From: Arsukibacterium sp. UBA5043
GTDB lineage: Bacteria > Pseudomonadota > Gammaproteobacteria > Enterobacterales > Alteromonadaceae
Assembly: GCA_002415085.1 (NCBI GenBank)
Contig: DIBV01000002.1
Location: 1 to 64,000, forward strand
DNA length: 64,000 nucleotides
Direction: 5' to 3'
Below the pieces are notes generated by a model that was given only the letters and a program-made list of their open reading frames with translations, did not search any database and had not been told where the DNA came from. Of the stretch, positions 44,217-54,093 are shown one piece after another. Numbering within the stretch: position 1 is the stretch's first letter; each line of letters starts with the position of its first letter. The translations under genes and the position numbers were made by a program.

Positions 44217-45317
44217 TTACTCGGCAATAATCTGATCAGCCAGATGGCCGACACTGGTAACAAAATAATAAGAGCGGTTCCAGTGCATCAGGCTTTTATA
44301 GTTGTCATAGCCTAAAAAGGCCCGGCCTGCATCGCCATCTGGCAAAATTAATGCTGCCTGCATCTGACGCTCAGGCAACGCTGTGCCATTTAAGCGCCGG
44401 ACACCTAATTCATTCCATTTGGCCAGACTGCGGGCCGAATCATTCCAGCGGCCTAACCAGGCACTGCGCGCCAGGCTGCCGCGCTGGATCGCCAGGCTGG
44501 TGTCAAACCCTTCGGGCAATATTACTTCCCTGCCCCAGGTAATGCTGTTATCCCAGTCCTGGTTTTTCAGATAATTGGCAATAGAGGCAAACACATCCAG
44601 CTGATTGGTCCAGATGTCTTTTTTGCCGTCACCATCACCGTCCTGAGCATAGGCTAAAAATGAGCTTGGCATAAACTGGCTCTGCCCCATCGCGCCGGCC
44701 CAGGACCCTTTCATATCGGCAAAGCTGATATGGCCCTCGGCCAGAATATCCAGTGCATTAAAAAACTCCTGCCGGAAAAACGTTTCGCGCCGGCCATCAT
44801 AAGCCAGCGTGGCTAACGCCGATGGAATAGAATAAGTGCCCATAAAGCGGCCAAAACTGCTCTCCAGCCCCCAGAGGGCGACGATAAAGCGCGGCTGCAC
44901 GCCATATTTCTCACCTATTTTTTCCAGCTGTGGCAGATATTGCTGATAAAAACCACGGGCCATCGTGATCCTGATCTCGCTTACCCGCTTCGGTAAGTAA
45001 GTGCTGAGTGTTTCCACAACTTCAGGCTGGCTCTGATCGGCTTTTACCACCCGCTCGTGAAAAGTTAACGAGCTGAATACGTCATCAAGCAGCGCCTTGT
45101 CATAGCCTTTCTGCTCAGCTTCCTGACGCAGGGCAGCGGTATATTGCTCAAAGCTTGGTTTTGCCGGTTGTTCAGCCGCCGCGGTTTCAGGCTGGCTAGT
45201 GGTTTCAGACTGATTAGTGGTTTGACTGGTAGCAGCGAAACTGCCGCCAGCCGTTAGCAGACCGCTAGCTATTAATACAGGTAAGCCAATGTGTTTTAGC
45301 GCTAATTTTAATTTCAT
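44217..45317 (-). CDS. Lytic murein transglycosylase, MltB family
   Basis: Starting at the Met of MKLKLALKHIGLP gives 366 residues with a signal peptide (about 1-28, cleaved after SFA); the upstream extension is in the ycgL end and is rejected. The catalytic region ALWGLESSFGRFMGTYSIPSALATLAYDGRRETFF carries the active-site glutamate of SLT family 3, and GSWAGAMGQSQFMPSSFLAYAQDGDGDGKKDIW is typical of MltB. It cleaves the MurNAc-GlcNAc bond, forming 1,6-anhydro ends in the periplasm. There is no lipobox, so it is likely a soluble form. Confidence 0.93.
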   Translation of the reverse strand: MKLKLALKHIGLPVLIASGLLTAGGSFAATSQTTNQSETTSQPETAAAEQPAKPSFEQYTAALRQEAEQKGYDKALLDDVFSSLTFHERVVKADQSQPEVVETLSTYLPKRVSEIRITMARGFYQQYLPQLEKIGEKYGVQPRFIVALWGLESSFGRFMGTYSIPSALATLAYDGRRETFFRQEFFNALDILAEGHISFADMKGSWAGAMGQSQFMPSSFLAYAQDGDGDGKKDIWTNQLDVFASIANYLKNQDWDNSITWGREVILPEGFDTSLAIQRGSLARSAWLGRWNDSARSLAKWNELGVRRLNGTALPERQMQAALILPDGDAGRAFLGYDNYKSLMHWNRSYYFVTSVGHLADQIIAE

Positions 45318-45318
45318 A

Positions 45319-45600
45319 TTAACCTTTTTCTGTCTGGATACTGGCTTTATGCTGAGCCAGCAGGTTTTCAGGTGGAGGTGGTAATTGCAAATAAAACCCC
45401 TGCTCACTAAGCGCAGTTCGTAACTTATGAATATCCACCAGGGCTAAATGTTCCCGCTTTGCCAGATTAAATACCGTCACCAGCTGCGGTTTACCAAATG
45501 TGGTCAGCAAAGCAGCCGGTACCGGGCCAAAATCATCACGGCGTTCAACATACAGGTAAGTGCCCTCTTTACGTGGGCTTTTATAAACAACACATAACAT
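45319..45600 (-). CDS. ycgL: YcgL family protein (UPF0745)
   Basis: The start at MLCVVYKSPRKEGTYLYVERR matches the family start; 93 residues. Conserved features are YLYVERRDDFGPVPAALLTTFGKPQLVTVFNL and the tail GFYLQLPPPPENLLAQHK. It is a small cytoplasmic protein, possibly an RNA-degradation factor in relatives. It is divergent from minC with about 140 bp between them, as in other gammaproteobacteria. Confidence 0.93.
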   Translation of the reverse strand: MLCVVYKSPRKEGTYLYVERRDDFGPVPAALLTTFGKPQLVTVFNLAKREHLALVDIHKLRTALSEQGFYLQLPPPPENLLAQHKASIQTEKG

Positions 45601-45743
45601 CAATAAAAGGTCTTCGCTACCTTGCCTAACAGAGGGCGAAACTATAACATGAAGCACAGGTAATGCGCACTGGCTCAACGGCCAGGCGCATAAATAATAC
45701 TGCTTATCGCAGTGATAAAAATAACGCGTGCGCCGATAGTTTT

Positions 45744-46496
45744 ATGTCTGATAATTCGTTAGAGCTGAAAGGAAGTTTATTTCCCATGTCAGTGTTGCAT
45801 TGTGCTGATTTAAGCGCAGCAACCTTGCAGCAATTGTTAAGCGCCAAGCTGGCGCAAGCGCCTGCTTTTTTTTTGCAGGCTCCAATTGTGCTCAACCTGA
45901 GCAATGTTAACCAGATCCCTGACTTTACTGCCTTGAAAAACCTGTTTGTCGAGCTGAAACTGGTGCTGGTTGGCGTAACCGCCGCCAATCCGGAGCAGAA
46001 AACAGCCGCGCATGCTGCGGGCCTGGCAGTACTGCAAGCAGGCAAAGCGAATGGTAAAAGCCAGACATCCGCCGCCCCCCTGCAACCTGCCACACTAAGC
46101 ACAACTGACGTTACTGATAACGCGAAGGTTAGTAATACCAGCACCACTGTACCTGCATCGGTAACAATGGACAGTAAAGTAGTGGAGCAAACTGTGCGCT
46201 CAGGCCAGCAAATCTATGCCAAAGGCACCGATCTCATCGTTAAAGGGGCTGTTGGCGCCGGCGCCGAAGTGATTGCCGATGGCAATATTCATATTTATGG
46301 TTCGCTTAGAGGCAAGGCTATCGCCGGCGCCAACGGCGATACCAGTAAGCGTATTTATTGTTATAACCTGCAGGCAGAACTGGTGTCTATTGCTGGAAAC
46401 TACTGGCTCAGCGACAGTTTGCAGGACAAATTTTGGGGCAAATCAGCCTGCATTAAGATGCAGGACGATAGCTTAGTCATCACTGAATTAGTGTAA
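45744..46496 (+). CDS. minC: Septum site-determining protein MinC
   Basis: The start is at the Met of MSDNSLELKGSLFPMSVL, giving 250 residues; the upstream in-frame Met has no family support. The N-terminal domain (about 1-105) inhibits FtsZ polymerisation. The C-terminal beta-helix (about 145-250) has VRSGQQIYAKGTDLIVKGAVGAGAEVIADGNIHIYGSLRGKAIAGANGD, the MinD-binding signature. A Ser/Thr/Ala-rich linker separates them. It opens the minCDE operon. Confidence 0.97.
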   Translation: MSDNSLELKGSLFPMSVLHCADLSAATLQQLLSAKLAQAPAFFLQAPIVLNLSNVNQIPDFTALKNLFVELKLVLVGVTAANPEQKTAAHAAGLAVLQAGKANGKSQTSAAPLQPATLSTTDVTDNAKVSNTSTTVPASVTMDSKVVEQTVRSGQQIYAKGTDLIVKGAVGAGAEVIADGNIHIYGSLRGKAIAGANGDTSKRIYCYNLQAELVSIAGNYWLSDSLQDKFWGKSACIKMQDDSLVITELV

Positions 46497-46507
46497 GGAT
46501 CGTCACT

Positions 46508-47317
46508 ATGGCAAAAATTATTGTGGTTACATCGGGCAAAGGCGGTGTTGGCAAAACCACATCCAGTGCGGCTATTGGTACCGGCCTGGCGCTGGCTGGC
46601 CATAAAACCGTTATTGTCGATTTTGATATCGGCTTGCGTAACCTTGATTTAATTATGGGCTGTGAGCGCCGGGTGGTATATGACTTCGTTAATGTGATCA
46701 ACGGCGAAGCCAATTTAAAGCAAACTCTGATTAAAGATAAACGTACTGATAACCTGTTTATTTTACCGGCCTCGCAAACCCGCGATAAAGATGCGCTTAC
46801 CCGTGACGGTGTTGAAAAAGTACTAAACGAGCTGGCGAAAGACTTCGACTTTATTATCTGTGACTCACCAGCCGGTATTGAATCCGGCGCCATGATGGCG
46901 TTGTATTTTGCCGACGAGGCCGTAGTGGTGACTAACCCGGAAGTCTCGTCAGTGCGCGATTCAGACCGTATTCTGGGTATGTTATCGAGTAAATCACGCC
47001 GTGCCGAACAAGGGCTGGAAGGCATTAAGGAGCATTTACTGCTCACCCGTTATAATCCGGAACGGGTCGAAAAAGGCGAAATGCTCAGCGTTGAAGACGT
47101 AAAAGAAATCCTGGCGATTGAGCTGGTGGGGGTGATTCCGGAATCACAGGCCGTGTTAAATGCGTCTAACTCTGGCCAGCCGGTTATCCTGGATAAAGAA
47201 AGCGATGCCGGCCAGGCTTATCTCGATACCATAAAGCGCTTACTGGGCGAGCAGGTACCATTCCGTTTTCTGAACGTGGAGAAAAAGGGCTTTATTAAAA
47301 GGATTTTTGGAGGTTAA
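46508..47317 (+). CDS. minD: Septum site-determining ATPase MinD
   Basis: This 269-residue ParA-type ATPase has the deviant Walker A GKGGVGKTT, DFDIGLRNLDLIMGCERRVVYDFVNV, and the C-terminal membrane-targeting amphipathic helix FIKRIFGG. It recruits MinC to the membrane and oscillates with MinE to restrict division to midcell. It starts 11 bp after minC and ends 3 bp before minE. Confidence 0.99.
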   Translation: MAKIIVVTSGKGGVGKTTSSAAIGTGLALAGHKTVIVDFDIGLRNLDLIMGCERRVVYDFVNVINGEANLKQTLIKDKRTDNLFILPASQTRDKDALTRDGVEKVLNELAKDFDFIICDSPAGIESGAMMALYFADEAVVVTNPEVSSVRDSDRILGMLSSKSRRAEQGLEGIKEHLLLTRYNPERVEKGEMLSVEDVKEILAIELVGVIPESQAVLNASNSGQPVILDKESDAGQAYLDTIKRLLGEQVPFRFLNVEKKGFIKRIFGG

Positions 47318-47320
47318 CTG

Positions 47321-47581
47321 ATGTCATTACTGGATTATTTTCGCTCAACTAAGAAAAACACCGCCAATACTGCGAAAGAGCGGTTACAAATTATCGTGGC
47401 GCACGAGCGCAAGCGACGTAATGGCCCGGATTATCTGCCGCAGTTAGAGCGCGATATTCTGGAAGTTATCCGCAAATATGTCGATATTCCGGCTGATCAA
47501 ATTGCCGTCTCGCTGGAGCAGCGTGGTGACCAGATCTCGGTACTGGAGCTTAACGTCACCTTCCCGGATGATAAGCGCTAA
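47321..47581 (+). CDS. minE: Cell division topological specificity factor MinE
   Basis: The 86-residue protein has the N-terminal membrane/MinD-interacting segment [32 protein letters not shown] and the C-terminal dimerisation part [18 protein letters not shown]. It stimulates the MinD ATPase and confers topological specificity. It ends the operon, just before a terminator. Confidence 0.99.
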   Translation: MSLLDYFRSTKKNTANTAKERLQIIVAHERKRRNGPDYLPQLERDILEVIRKYVDIPADQIAVSLEQRGDQISVLELNVTFPDDKR

Positions 47582-47603
47582 GCGTCGGACGACGCATTGA
47601 GAA

Positions 47604-47628
47604 AAGCCCGCGCAACGCGGGTTTTTTT
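47604..47628 (+). terminator. Terminator of minCDE
   Basis: CCCGCG and CGCGGG pair around CAA, flanked by AAAG on the left and seven T residues on the right. A clear rho-independent terminator. Confidence 0.93.
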
Positions 47629-47731
47629 ATGTTTTTACTCTTCCATTAAGCTGCCAGCTCTGGCTTACCCCATCAGTTTTACCGCCACCTCATTTCGTTA
47701 CCCACTTGCAAACTAATACAACATAGCCTAT

Positions 47732-47751
47732 TTTAGACCAATCAGTCTAAA
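47732..47751. promoter_or_regulatory. Candidate operator of the TetR regulator
   Basis: TTTAGAC and GTCTAAA are perfect inverted 7-mers with a 6-nt spacer (CAATCA), 25 bp upstream of the tetR-like start codon. This is the size and position expected for autorepression by a TetR-family dimer, which would also control the linked reductase gene. Confidence 0.7.
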
Positions 47752-47776
47752 TAAAGTAAAACCAGTAAGGCTACTT

Positions 47777-48403
47777 ATGGACAGTCTAAAACGCGGTCGC
47801 GGCAGGCCAAAAACATGCACAGACGCGCCCACTGACACTAAAGCTGTGTTGCTTCGGGCCGGTTTAAAGTGGTTAACAACCTCGGGTTTTAATCAAAGCA
47901 GTCTTGATAGCATTTTGCGCTCAGTCCGGATCCCTAAAGGCTCTTTCTATCATCACTTTGATAACAAGGAAGACTTTGGTTTGCAGGTGCTTCAGGAATA
48001 TCGGCAGTATTTTGAAACTAAGTTAGACCGTAGTCTTGCGGATGACAGCGTGGCGCCGCTGCAGCGGTTAAATAATTTTATGACGGATGCCAGCGCAAGT
48101 ATGGCCAGATACGACTACAACCGCGGCTGTCTTATTGGCAATTTAGAAGGTGAGGTAACAAAGTTACCCACGGCTTTTCGCCAGGCCATTATGGATACTT
48201 ATACAAGCTGGCAAAACAAGGTTGCCGCTTGTTTGCGCGAGGCGCATACAAGCGGCGAAATAACTGCCGACAAAGAGTGTAAATACCTGGCAGAAGTATT
48301 CTGGATAGGCTGGGAGGGTGCCGTATCACGTGCCCGCTTACTGAGCTCTGACTTACCGCTGCGCCAGTTTGGCCAGTTTTTTCTGCAGCAGCTGCAAAGC
48401 TGA
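47777..48403 (+). CDS. TetR-family transcriptional regulator, AcuR-like
   Basis: The 208-residue protein has the helix-turn-helix SLDSILRSVRIPKGSFYHHFDNKEDFGLQVLQEY (about 43-76) after an Arg-rich start GRGRPKTC. The C-terminal domain contains RGCLIGNLEGEVTKLPTAFRQAIMDTY and WEGAVSRARL, as in AcuR/NemR-like regulators of electrophile-responsive genes. The acuI-like reductase follows 43 bp later. A palindromic operator candidate lies upstream. Confidence 0.9.
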   Translation: MDSLKRGRGRPKTCTDAPTDTKAVLLRAGLKWLTTSGFNQSSLDSILRSVRIPKGSFYHHFDNKEDFGLQVLQEYRQYFETKLDRSLADDSVAPLQRLNNFMTDASASMARYDYNRGCLIGNLEGEVTKLPTAFRQAIMDTYTSWQNKVAACLREAHTSGEITADKECKYLAEVFWIGWEGAVSRARLLSSDLPLRQFGQFFLQQLQS

Positions 48404-48446
48404 TTTTAACATTACATCCAAGCAAGCCATTTCAACGGAGAAATAT

Positions 48447-49424
48447 ATGTTTAAAGCCATTCTGATTAATAAAGACGAACAAGGGTATCGCTCAGTATTA
48501 AGCGACGTGGACGAACAACAACTGCCTGTGGCTGATGTTACTGTTAAAGTAATCGCCAGTACCATTAATTATAAAGACGCCCTGGCGATAACGGGTAAGG
48601 CCCCGGTGGTGCGTAGCTTCCCGCTGGTGCCGGGCATTGATCTGGTGGGTGAAGTGCTGCAATCTGACTCCGATCGTTTTAATGTGGGTGATAAGGTACT
48701 GCTAAATGGCTTTGGCGTAGGCGAAGGGCATTGGGGCGGCCTGGCAGAGAAAGCCTGCCTGAAAAGCGACTGGCTGATCCCACTGCCAGCCGGCATAACC
48801 CCGGAACAGGCCATGGCGGTAGGTACGGCAGGTTACACCGCCATGCTGTGTGTATTAGCACTGCAAAAGCATGGCATTACGCCAGCGCATGGTGAAATAC
48901 TGGTAACCGGAGCGAATGGTGGCGTAGGCAGCTATGCTGTGCGTATATTAAGTAAGTTGGGTTACCAGGTAGTAGCGGCAACAGGCCGACCAGAGGAAAG
49001 CAACTACCTGAAAAAAATAGGCGCAGTGGATATTTTACCTCGCTCACAGTTCAGTGAGCCCGGCAAACCACTGCAAAAAGAGCGCTGGGCCGGTGTGGTA
49101 GATTGTGTGGGGAGCCACACCCTGGCTAATGCCTGTGCCAGCACCCGCTATGGCGGTGCCGTTGCGGCATGTGGTTTGGCTCAGGGTATGGATTTTCCGT
49201 CATCTGTTGCCCCATTTATCCTGCGCGGAGTGACGTTATATGGTATTGATAGCGTGATGCGGCCATTAGCTGATCGGGTGCAGGCATGGCAGCGCCTGAG
49301 TGACATACTCAGCCCGGAAGACTTTGACACTATCAGCCACGTTATTTCGTTAGATGAGGTAATAGATACCGCCTCTGCGTTATTAGAGGGAAAACTACAG
49401 GGCCGGGTCATCGTAAAAATCTGA
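48447..49424 (+). CDS. MDR-family NADPH reductase, acrylyl-CoA reductase (AcuI/YhdH)-like
   Basis: The start MFKAILINKDEQGY has a CGGAG ribosome-binding site; a longer frame overlapping the tetR end is rejected. The 325-residue zinc-free medium-chain reductase has NYKDALAITGKAPVVRSFPLVPGIDLVGEV and the nucleotide-binding VTGANGGVGSYAVRILSKLGYQVVAATGR. AcuI/YhdH enzymes reduce acryloyl-CoA to propionyl-CoA. Linked to the TetR regulator upstream, this forms a small inducible detoxification unit. Confidence 0.93.
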   Translation: MFKAILINKDEQGYRSVLSDVDEQQLPVADVTVKVIASTINYKDALAITGKAPVVRSFPLVPGIDLVGEVLQSDSDRFNVGDKVLLNGFGVGEGHWGGLAEKACLKSDWLIPLPAGITPEQAMAVGTAGYTAMLCVLALQKHGITPAHGEILVTGANGGVGSYAVRILSKLGYQVVAATGRPEESNYLKKIGAVDILPRSQFSEPGKPLQKERWAGVVDCVGSHTLANACASTRYGGAVAACGLAQGMDFPSSVAPFILRGVTLYGIDSVMRPLADRVQAWQRLSDILSPEDFDTISHVISLDEVIDTASALLEGKLQGRVIVKI

Positions 49425-49452
49425 TTATTGTATTTACCCCGCTTCAGCCATA

Positions 49453-49478
49453 ATAAAGCCCGCAATTGCGGGCTTTAG
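49453..49478. terminator. Bidirectional terminator
   Basis: ATAAAGCCCGC and GCGGGCTTTAG form a stem around AATT. It lies between the convergent reductase gene and the DUF4397 lipoprotein gene and can serve both. Confidence 0.85.
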
Positions 49479-49539
49479 TGTTACTACTTAATCAGAACCG
49501 TTTATTCAGAACCGTGAAAGTGGTGTATTTGTTTGCAGC

Positions 49540-50925
49540 TTACTCAGCAACAAAACCATCCATTACTGTTAAACCTACCCCCATTAAGCCAGCACCATCG
49601 CGGGCAATAGCGGTGTAAATTTTATTGGCCTCCAGCATCAGGGCACCGGTTTCAATGGCAGCGGTTTTGGTACCTGTTGGGGTTACCGTTACAAAGTACT
49701 CACCCGCGGCCAGCGGCACATAACCCGTTTCAGCTTTAAAGGCTACATCACTGAAAGCCGGCATAGCGTCGCTGATATCACCATCGGCAGTAACATATAT
49801 ATCAACATTACCGGCCAGAGTAGAACCATGGATAATCCGAACCCGGGCTTCAGTGGCTACAGTACGGGTATTGTCGATCAGAATTAGTGGCTCAATCGCA
49901 AAGTCGTCAGCATCGCTTAATGAGCCTACAGCCAGCACTGTATAAAACGCGCCTGCATCCAGGGTTACATCAGCATCAATCACTGCGGTTTCGGTATTGG
50001 CTACTGTAACTTTTACATTGTAATCACCTGGTGCCGGAGTCACATAGCCGGTGAAATCAGGGAAAGCTAAGTCTGATACCAGTGGCTCGGTGAAGTTATC
50101 GTTTACCACGACATCAACCGCCGGTGCGTCAGACACATTGTGCACCACCCGCAGTGATGAGGTTGAACTATCGTCCAGAATAGGTAGTACCTCGCCTTCA
50201 GGTGTAACCGCAATAAGCGATACCGGTGATGCACCTGAGTACTCGCTGTTGATAGCCGCTACAACTAAATCAGTACCTCCAGCCAGCTCCAGGGTGTTGC
50301 TGTCAAATACCACGGTGTCAGTACCGGGTAAGGTGATCCGCACCCGGTAATCGCCGGCCGGCACATCCAGTGCGTCGGTAAATTCAGTAAAGGCCAGTGT
50401 GGTAAGCGGCGCACCCAGCTCTGCGTCTGGCGCAGTGACATGAATATCTACCGCAGGGGCAGTAGACGCTGCATGCACAACCTGCAACCGGACGTTGCCA
50501 TCAGCCAGCTCAGCCACATCTGAGGTGACTACCAATGGCGCCAGGGTTTCATCGGCCACCAGGCCAACGGCAAAGACTTTGTAGTTGGTTGCTTCGGCAA
50601 GGGCCAGTTCAGGCACATCTATCACTGTCGCAGTATTACCTTCACCCGGCAATATTGCGTCGACCGCGACTGCATAATCAGCTGGCGGCAAACTGAAATT
50701 CTCCGAGCTGTTACCATAGGCCAGATTTTCAATAACGACATCGCCGTTAACACTGACATTGACAGCTGGCGCATCAAATGAGGCATGCACTACCCGTAAG
50801 GTGGCATCCACTACTGGCGGCGATGGCGGCGGAACCGGCGTTGGCAATTCTGAATCACTGTCAAAACAACCCGCAAGTGATAAAGTTAAAACAGCCGGTA
50901 CGGCAAATTTTAGTATTCCTTTCAT
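49540..50925 (-). CDS. Lipoprotein with four DUF4397 repeats
   Basis: The 461-residue protein has a lipoprotein signal ending in the lipobox LAGC (Cys about residue 20), a Pro-rich linker, and four tandem DUF4397 units each opening with a (L/V)R-V-V-H-x-x-x-x-A-P-A-V-(D/N)-V motif (about residues 43, 148, 260 and 363). DUF4397 modules are Ig-like beta domains of envelope proteins. Function unknown; a cell-surface or periplasmic adhesion role is possible. It is very acidic and Ala/Val/Thr-rich. Confidence 0.88.
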   Translation of the reverse strand: MKGILKFAVPAVLTLSLAGCFDSDSELPTPVPPPSPPVVDATLRVVHASFDAPAVNVSVNGDVVIENLAYGNSSENFSLPPADYAVAVDAILPGEGNTATVIDVPELALAEATNYKVFAVGLVADETLAPLVVTSDVAELADGNVRLQVVHAASTAPAVDIHVTAPDAELGAPLTTLAFTEFTDALDVPAGDYRVRITLPGTDTVVFDSNTLELAGGTDLVVAAINSEYSGASPVSLIAVTPEGEVLPILDDSSTSSLRVVHNVSDAPAVDVVVNDNFTEPLVSDLAFPDFTGYVTPAPGDYNVKVTVANTETAVIDADVTLDAGAFYTVLAVGSLSDADDFAIEPLILIDNTRTVATEARVRIIHGSTLAGNVDIYVTADGDISDAMPAFSDVAFKAETGYVPLAAGEYFVTVTPTGTKTAAIETGALMLEANKIYTAIARDGAGLMGVGLTVMDGFVAE

Positions 50926-51077
50926 GGTTATTACCCTTCAGTTAATAGTTGCGTAAGGGTTACGCCATTAAAAACTGAAAAGGATCAGATTTTTTTATTG
51001 CAAATTTTTATCTGAATTAACCAAATTTTTCTACTGATCTGATTTATTAGCAACAACGTTTAAACAAGATTTTTGAT

Positions 51078-52214
51078 CTACGGCTGTACGTGTAACGGTA
51101 CCGGCAACTTTGGCAACAGCAGCTGCCGGCGCCAGCCCGTTAAGTATTCGGGTACCGGCAGTAACATTCGTTCTTGATCAGTGACCCGCCAACACCAGTT
51201 AAAATATTCATGCAGTTGGCGCCGGACCGATAAAAACGCTGCTGGTATAGCGGTTTCAGCAGCGGTTTTTTTGATAGCCTGGGTCAGTTCAGCCAGCGCG
51301 GCTTTCTCACCGGGAAAATGCTCAGGATAATAAAATGGCTGTGGACAATTCTCTTGCGGTAATTGCTTTGCCAACTCAATCAGTTCAATCAGGGTTTTGG
51401 CATGGCGGCGCAGATCGCGGCCAGTCATCCCGGGGATATTTAATAAACTTTCAACCGAGCCTGGTTTACGCTTTGCCAGATCCAGCATTTGAAAGTCTTT
51501 AATCACCAGGCCCAGAGCCAGATCACGACTGGCAGCATACTCCAGCCGCCATGCTACCAACTCGCGCAGCACGGCTAAATCCCGGCTACGCAGTAGGGTG
51601 CCATTCTTAATTTCCAGATACTTTAACCGTGCTGGTAACGGATTTGCCCGCCGTTGTTGCAGCTGTTGCCCTTCTGCCAGCAGTAACGGCAACAATGCGG
51701 GATCGGTAAACTGTGTCAGCAGATGTTGGTACAGAGGGAGCAGGTAAGTCACATCGTTTGCGGCATACTCCAATTGCTTCTCGGCCAGAGGCCGGGCCAG
51801 CCAGTCGGTGCGTGACTCACTTTTGTCCAACACAGCACCGGTTGCCTGCTCAACCAGCCTGGCATAACCAATACTACTACCCAGACCCAGTAGTTCTGCT
51901 GCCAGCTGGGTATCAAATAACGGCTGGATATGGTTAATACCAATAGTCGCAAGCGCTTCCAAATCCTCAGTACAGGAGTGCAACGTTTTAACGATGGTTT
52001 CATCGGCAAACAATTGAGCCAACGGCTGCCAGTCAGTAATGGTCAGAGGGTCAACCAACGCCAGCTGTTTACCATCAAATAGCTGAATTAAACCCAGTTT
52101 GGGATACAACGTACTCTGGCGAATAAACTCAGAATCAACAGCCAGCACACTCTGGCCCGCAGCATTCTGGCAATATTGTGCCAGAGCGCGATTATCAGTG
52201 ATCAGGTAACTCAT
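51078..52214 (-). CDS. rnd: Ribonuclease D
   Basis: This 378-residue 3'-5' exoribonuclease acts in tRNA 3' maturation. DEDD motifs: Exo I AVDSEFIRQSTLYPKLGLIQL, Exo II TLHSCTEDLEAL, Exo III YAANDVTYLLPLYQHL. An HRDC domain follows (about 210-290, VLRELVAWRLEYAASRDLALGLVIKDFQMLDLAKRKP). It is downstream of fadD in the same orientation, the usual rnd-fadD arrangement, with a terminator between them. Confidence 0.97.
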   Translation of the reverse strand: MSYLITDNRALAQYCQNAAGQSVLAVDSEFIRQSTLYPKLGLIQLFDGKQLALVDPLTITDWQPLAQLFADETIVKTLHSCTEDLEALATIGINHIQPLFDTQLAAELLGLGSSIGYARLVEQATGAVLDKSESRTDWLARPLAEKQLEYAANDVTYLLPLYQHLLTQFTDPALLPLLLAEGQQLQQRRANPLPARLKYLEIKNGTLLRSRDLAVLRELVAWRLEYAASRDLALGLVIKDFQMLDLAKRKPGSVESLLNIPGMTGRDLRRHAKTLIELIELAKQLPQENCPQPFYYPEHFPGEKAALAELTQAIKKTAAETAIPAAFLSVRRQLHEYFNWCWRVTDQERMLLPVPEYLTGWRRQLLLPKLPVPLHVQP

Positions 52215-52234
52215 TTATCCATCTCATAAAAAAC

Positions 52235-52256
52235 AAAACCGGCTGCTGCCGGTTTT
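52235..52256 (-). terminator. Terminator of fadD
   Basis: AAAACCGGC and GCCGGTTTT pair around TGCT. The leftward transcript runs into TTTTTTAT. It lies 4 bp downstream of fadD and 20 bp before the rnd start. Confidence 0.88.
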
Positions 52257-52259
52257 GGG

Positions 52260-53915
52260 TTAATCACGCAGCTCGCGCCGCAGGATCTTACCAACATTGG
52301 TTTTGGGTAACTCGTCCCGGAACTCTACCATTTTTGGAACCTTGTAGCCCGTTAAATGTTGTTTGCAGTGAGTGATCACTTCCTGTTCCGTCAGCGATTT
52401 ATCTTTCTTCACAATAACTACTTTTACGATTTCTCCCGAGGCTTCGTTCGCCACACCCACGGCAGCCACTTCTAATACTTTTTCATTCATGGCGACAACT
52501 TCCTCGATCTCATTCGGAAATACGTTGAAGCCTGAAACAATAATCATGTCTTTTTTACGATCCACAATGAAGAAAAACCCCTCTTCATCCATCGTGGCAA
52601 TATCACCCGTATACAACCAGCCATCTTTAACGGTTTTAGCTGTTTCTTCAGGGCGGTTTAAATATCCCAACATAACCTGTGGCCCCTGCACCAGCATTTC
52701 GCCCGGCTCACCAACAGCGACATCATTACCTTCTTCATCAATTAACCGAATTAACGTTGACGGCGCAGGCAAACCAATACTACCGTTAAAATCGTCTAAA
52801 TCGAATGGACTCAACGTTACCAGCGGGCAGCATTCGGTTAAACCGTACCCTTCGAGCAAACGGGTTTTCGTGACTTTTTTCCAACGTTCCGCAACGGGTC
52901 GTTGCACCGCCATTCCACCACCCAGAGACAATTTTAAGCGACTGAAATCTATCTCAGCAAAACCAGGAGTGTTCAGTAAACCGTTAAACAAGGTATTAAC
53001 CCCGGTAATAGCGGTAAACGGAAACTTCGCCAGCTCTTTAACAAACGCGGGCATGTCACGCGGGTTCGTGATCAATAAGTTAGTGCCGCCATATTTAAAA
53101 AAGGTAAAGAAATTAGCGGTTAATGCGAAGATATGGTACAGCGGCAGCGCGGTAACAACATGCTCTTTGCCCTTGTCTAAAAAGCAATCGAGAAAAGCAC
53201 TACATTGTTCCAGGTTTGCCACCATATTACGATGCGACAACATGGCACCTTTTGATACACCGGTGGTACCACCGGTGTATTGTAAAAAGGCGATATCGTC
53301 ACCGATTATATCCGGCTTCTGATATTTTAAATGCTGGCCTTTTTCCAACACGTCATTAAAAGTAATAGTCTTATTCAGGGAGTAAGCCGGAACCAGCTTT
53401 TTAATATGTTTTACCACCAGATTGACGATACTGCCTTTCACCAACCCCAACATATCACCCATTTTAGTCAGTATAATATGCTCGAGCCCAACCTGTTTTT
53501 CAATTGACGCCAGAGTATGAGCAAAATTTTCAACGATAACAATCGCTTTTGCTTGTGAATCAGACAGCTGGTGTTGTAACTCACGCGGTGTATAAAGGGG
53601 GTTAACATTTACAACGGTGCAACCCGCTCGCAGTACACCCATTAACACTATCGGATACTGCAGTAAATTGGGCATCATAATGGCTACTGCATCGCCTTTT
53701 TTCAGGCCAAGCTCTTTTTGCAGATAAGCAGCGAAGGCTTTACTTAATTTGTCCAGTTCACGATAGCTAATGCTTTTACCCATATTGATAAATGCTGTTT
53801 TATCAGCAAACTGGCTAATGCTCTGGGTGAAGATATCGAGCAGGGAAGGGTAATGATCAGCATCAATTTCTGCGGGCACACCTGACGGGTAACGCTTTAA
53901 CCAAACTTTATCCAC
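52260..53915 (-). CDS. fadD: Long-chain fatty acid-CoA ligase
   Basis: The 551-residue AMP-forming ligase activates fatty acids for beta-oxidation. The P-loop-like motif [30 protein letters not shown], and [41 protein letters not shown] are diagnostic, and the catalytic lysine lies in [13 protein letters not shown]. The protein is cytoplasmic or membrane-associated. It is upstream of rnd. A long open frame on the opposite strand is a composition shadow. Confidence 0.97.
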   Translation of the reverse strand: MDKVWLKRYPSGVPAEIDADHYPSLLDIFTQSISQFADKTAFINMGKSISYRELDKLSKAFAAYLQKELGLKKGDAVAIMMPNLLQYPIVLMGVLRAGCTVVNVNPLYTPRELQHQLSDSQAKAIVIVENFAHTLASIEKQVGLEHIILTKMGDMLGLVKGSIVNLVVKHIKKLVPAYSLNKTITFNDVLEKGQHLKYQKPDIIGDDIAFLQYTGGTTGVSKGAMLSHRNMVANLEQCSAFLDCFLDKGKEHVVTALPLYHIFALTANFFTFFKYGGTNLLITNPRDMPAFVKELAKFPFTAITGVNTLFNGLLNTPGFAEIDFSRLKLSLGGGMAVQRPVAERWKKVTKTRLLEGYGLTECCPLVTLSPFDLDDFNGSIGLPAPSTLIRLIDEEGNDVAVGEPGEMLVQGPQVMLGYLNRPEETAKTVKDGWLYTGDIATMDEEGFFFIVDRKKDMIIVSGFNVFPNEIEEVVAMNEKVLEVAAVGVANEASGEIVKVVIVKKDKSLTEQEVITHCKQHLTGYKVPKMVEFRDELPKTNVGKILRRELRD

Positions 53916-54093
53916 CGTCCACTCCTTTCTTTTAAGGTTATTATTTTATAGTTATAAATAAGGCTACCCGCAATACTTTTTAGTATCTTATTGCCGGGTA
54001 ATAAGCCTGATATTGAGTATTTACTCTAGCGCTAATCATCCCACAATTGCCCGTCTTGCACAATTAGCTTACTGCAGTTGGCGCCAATCAACA

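Noticed and set aside
52372-53322. 316-residue open frame antisense to fadD
   Set aside because: It lies wholly inside fadD, which is full length with all motifs. The antisense product has low-complexity Ser/Thr/Pro character and no family pattern.
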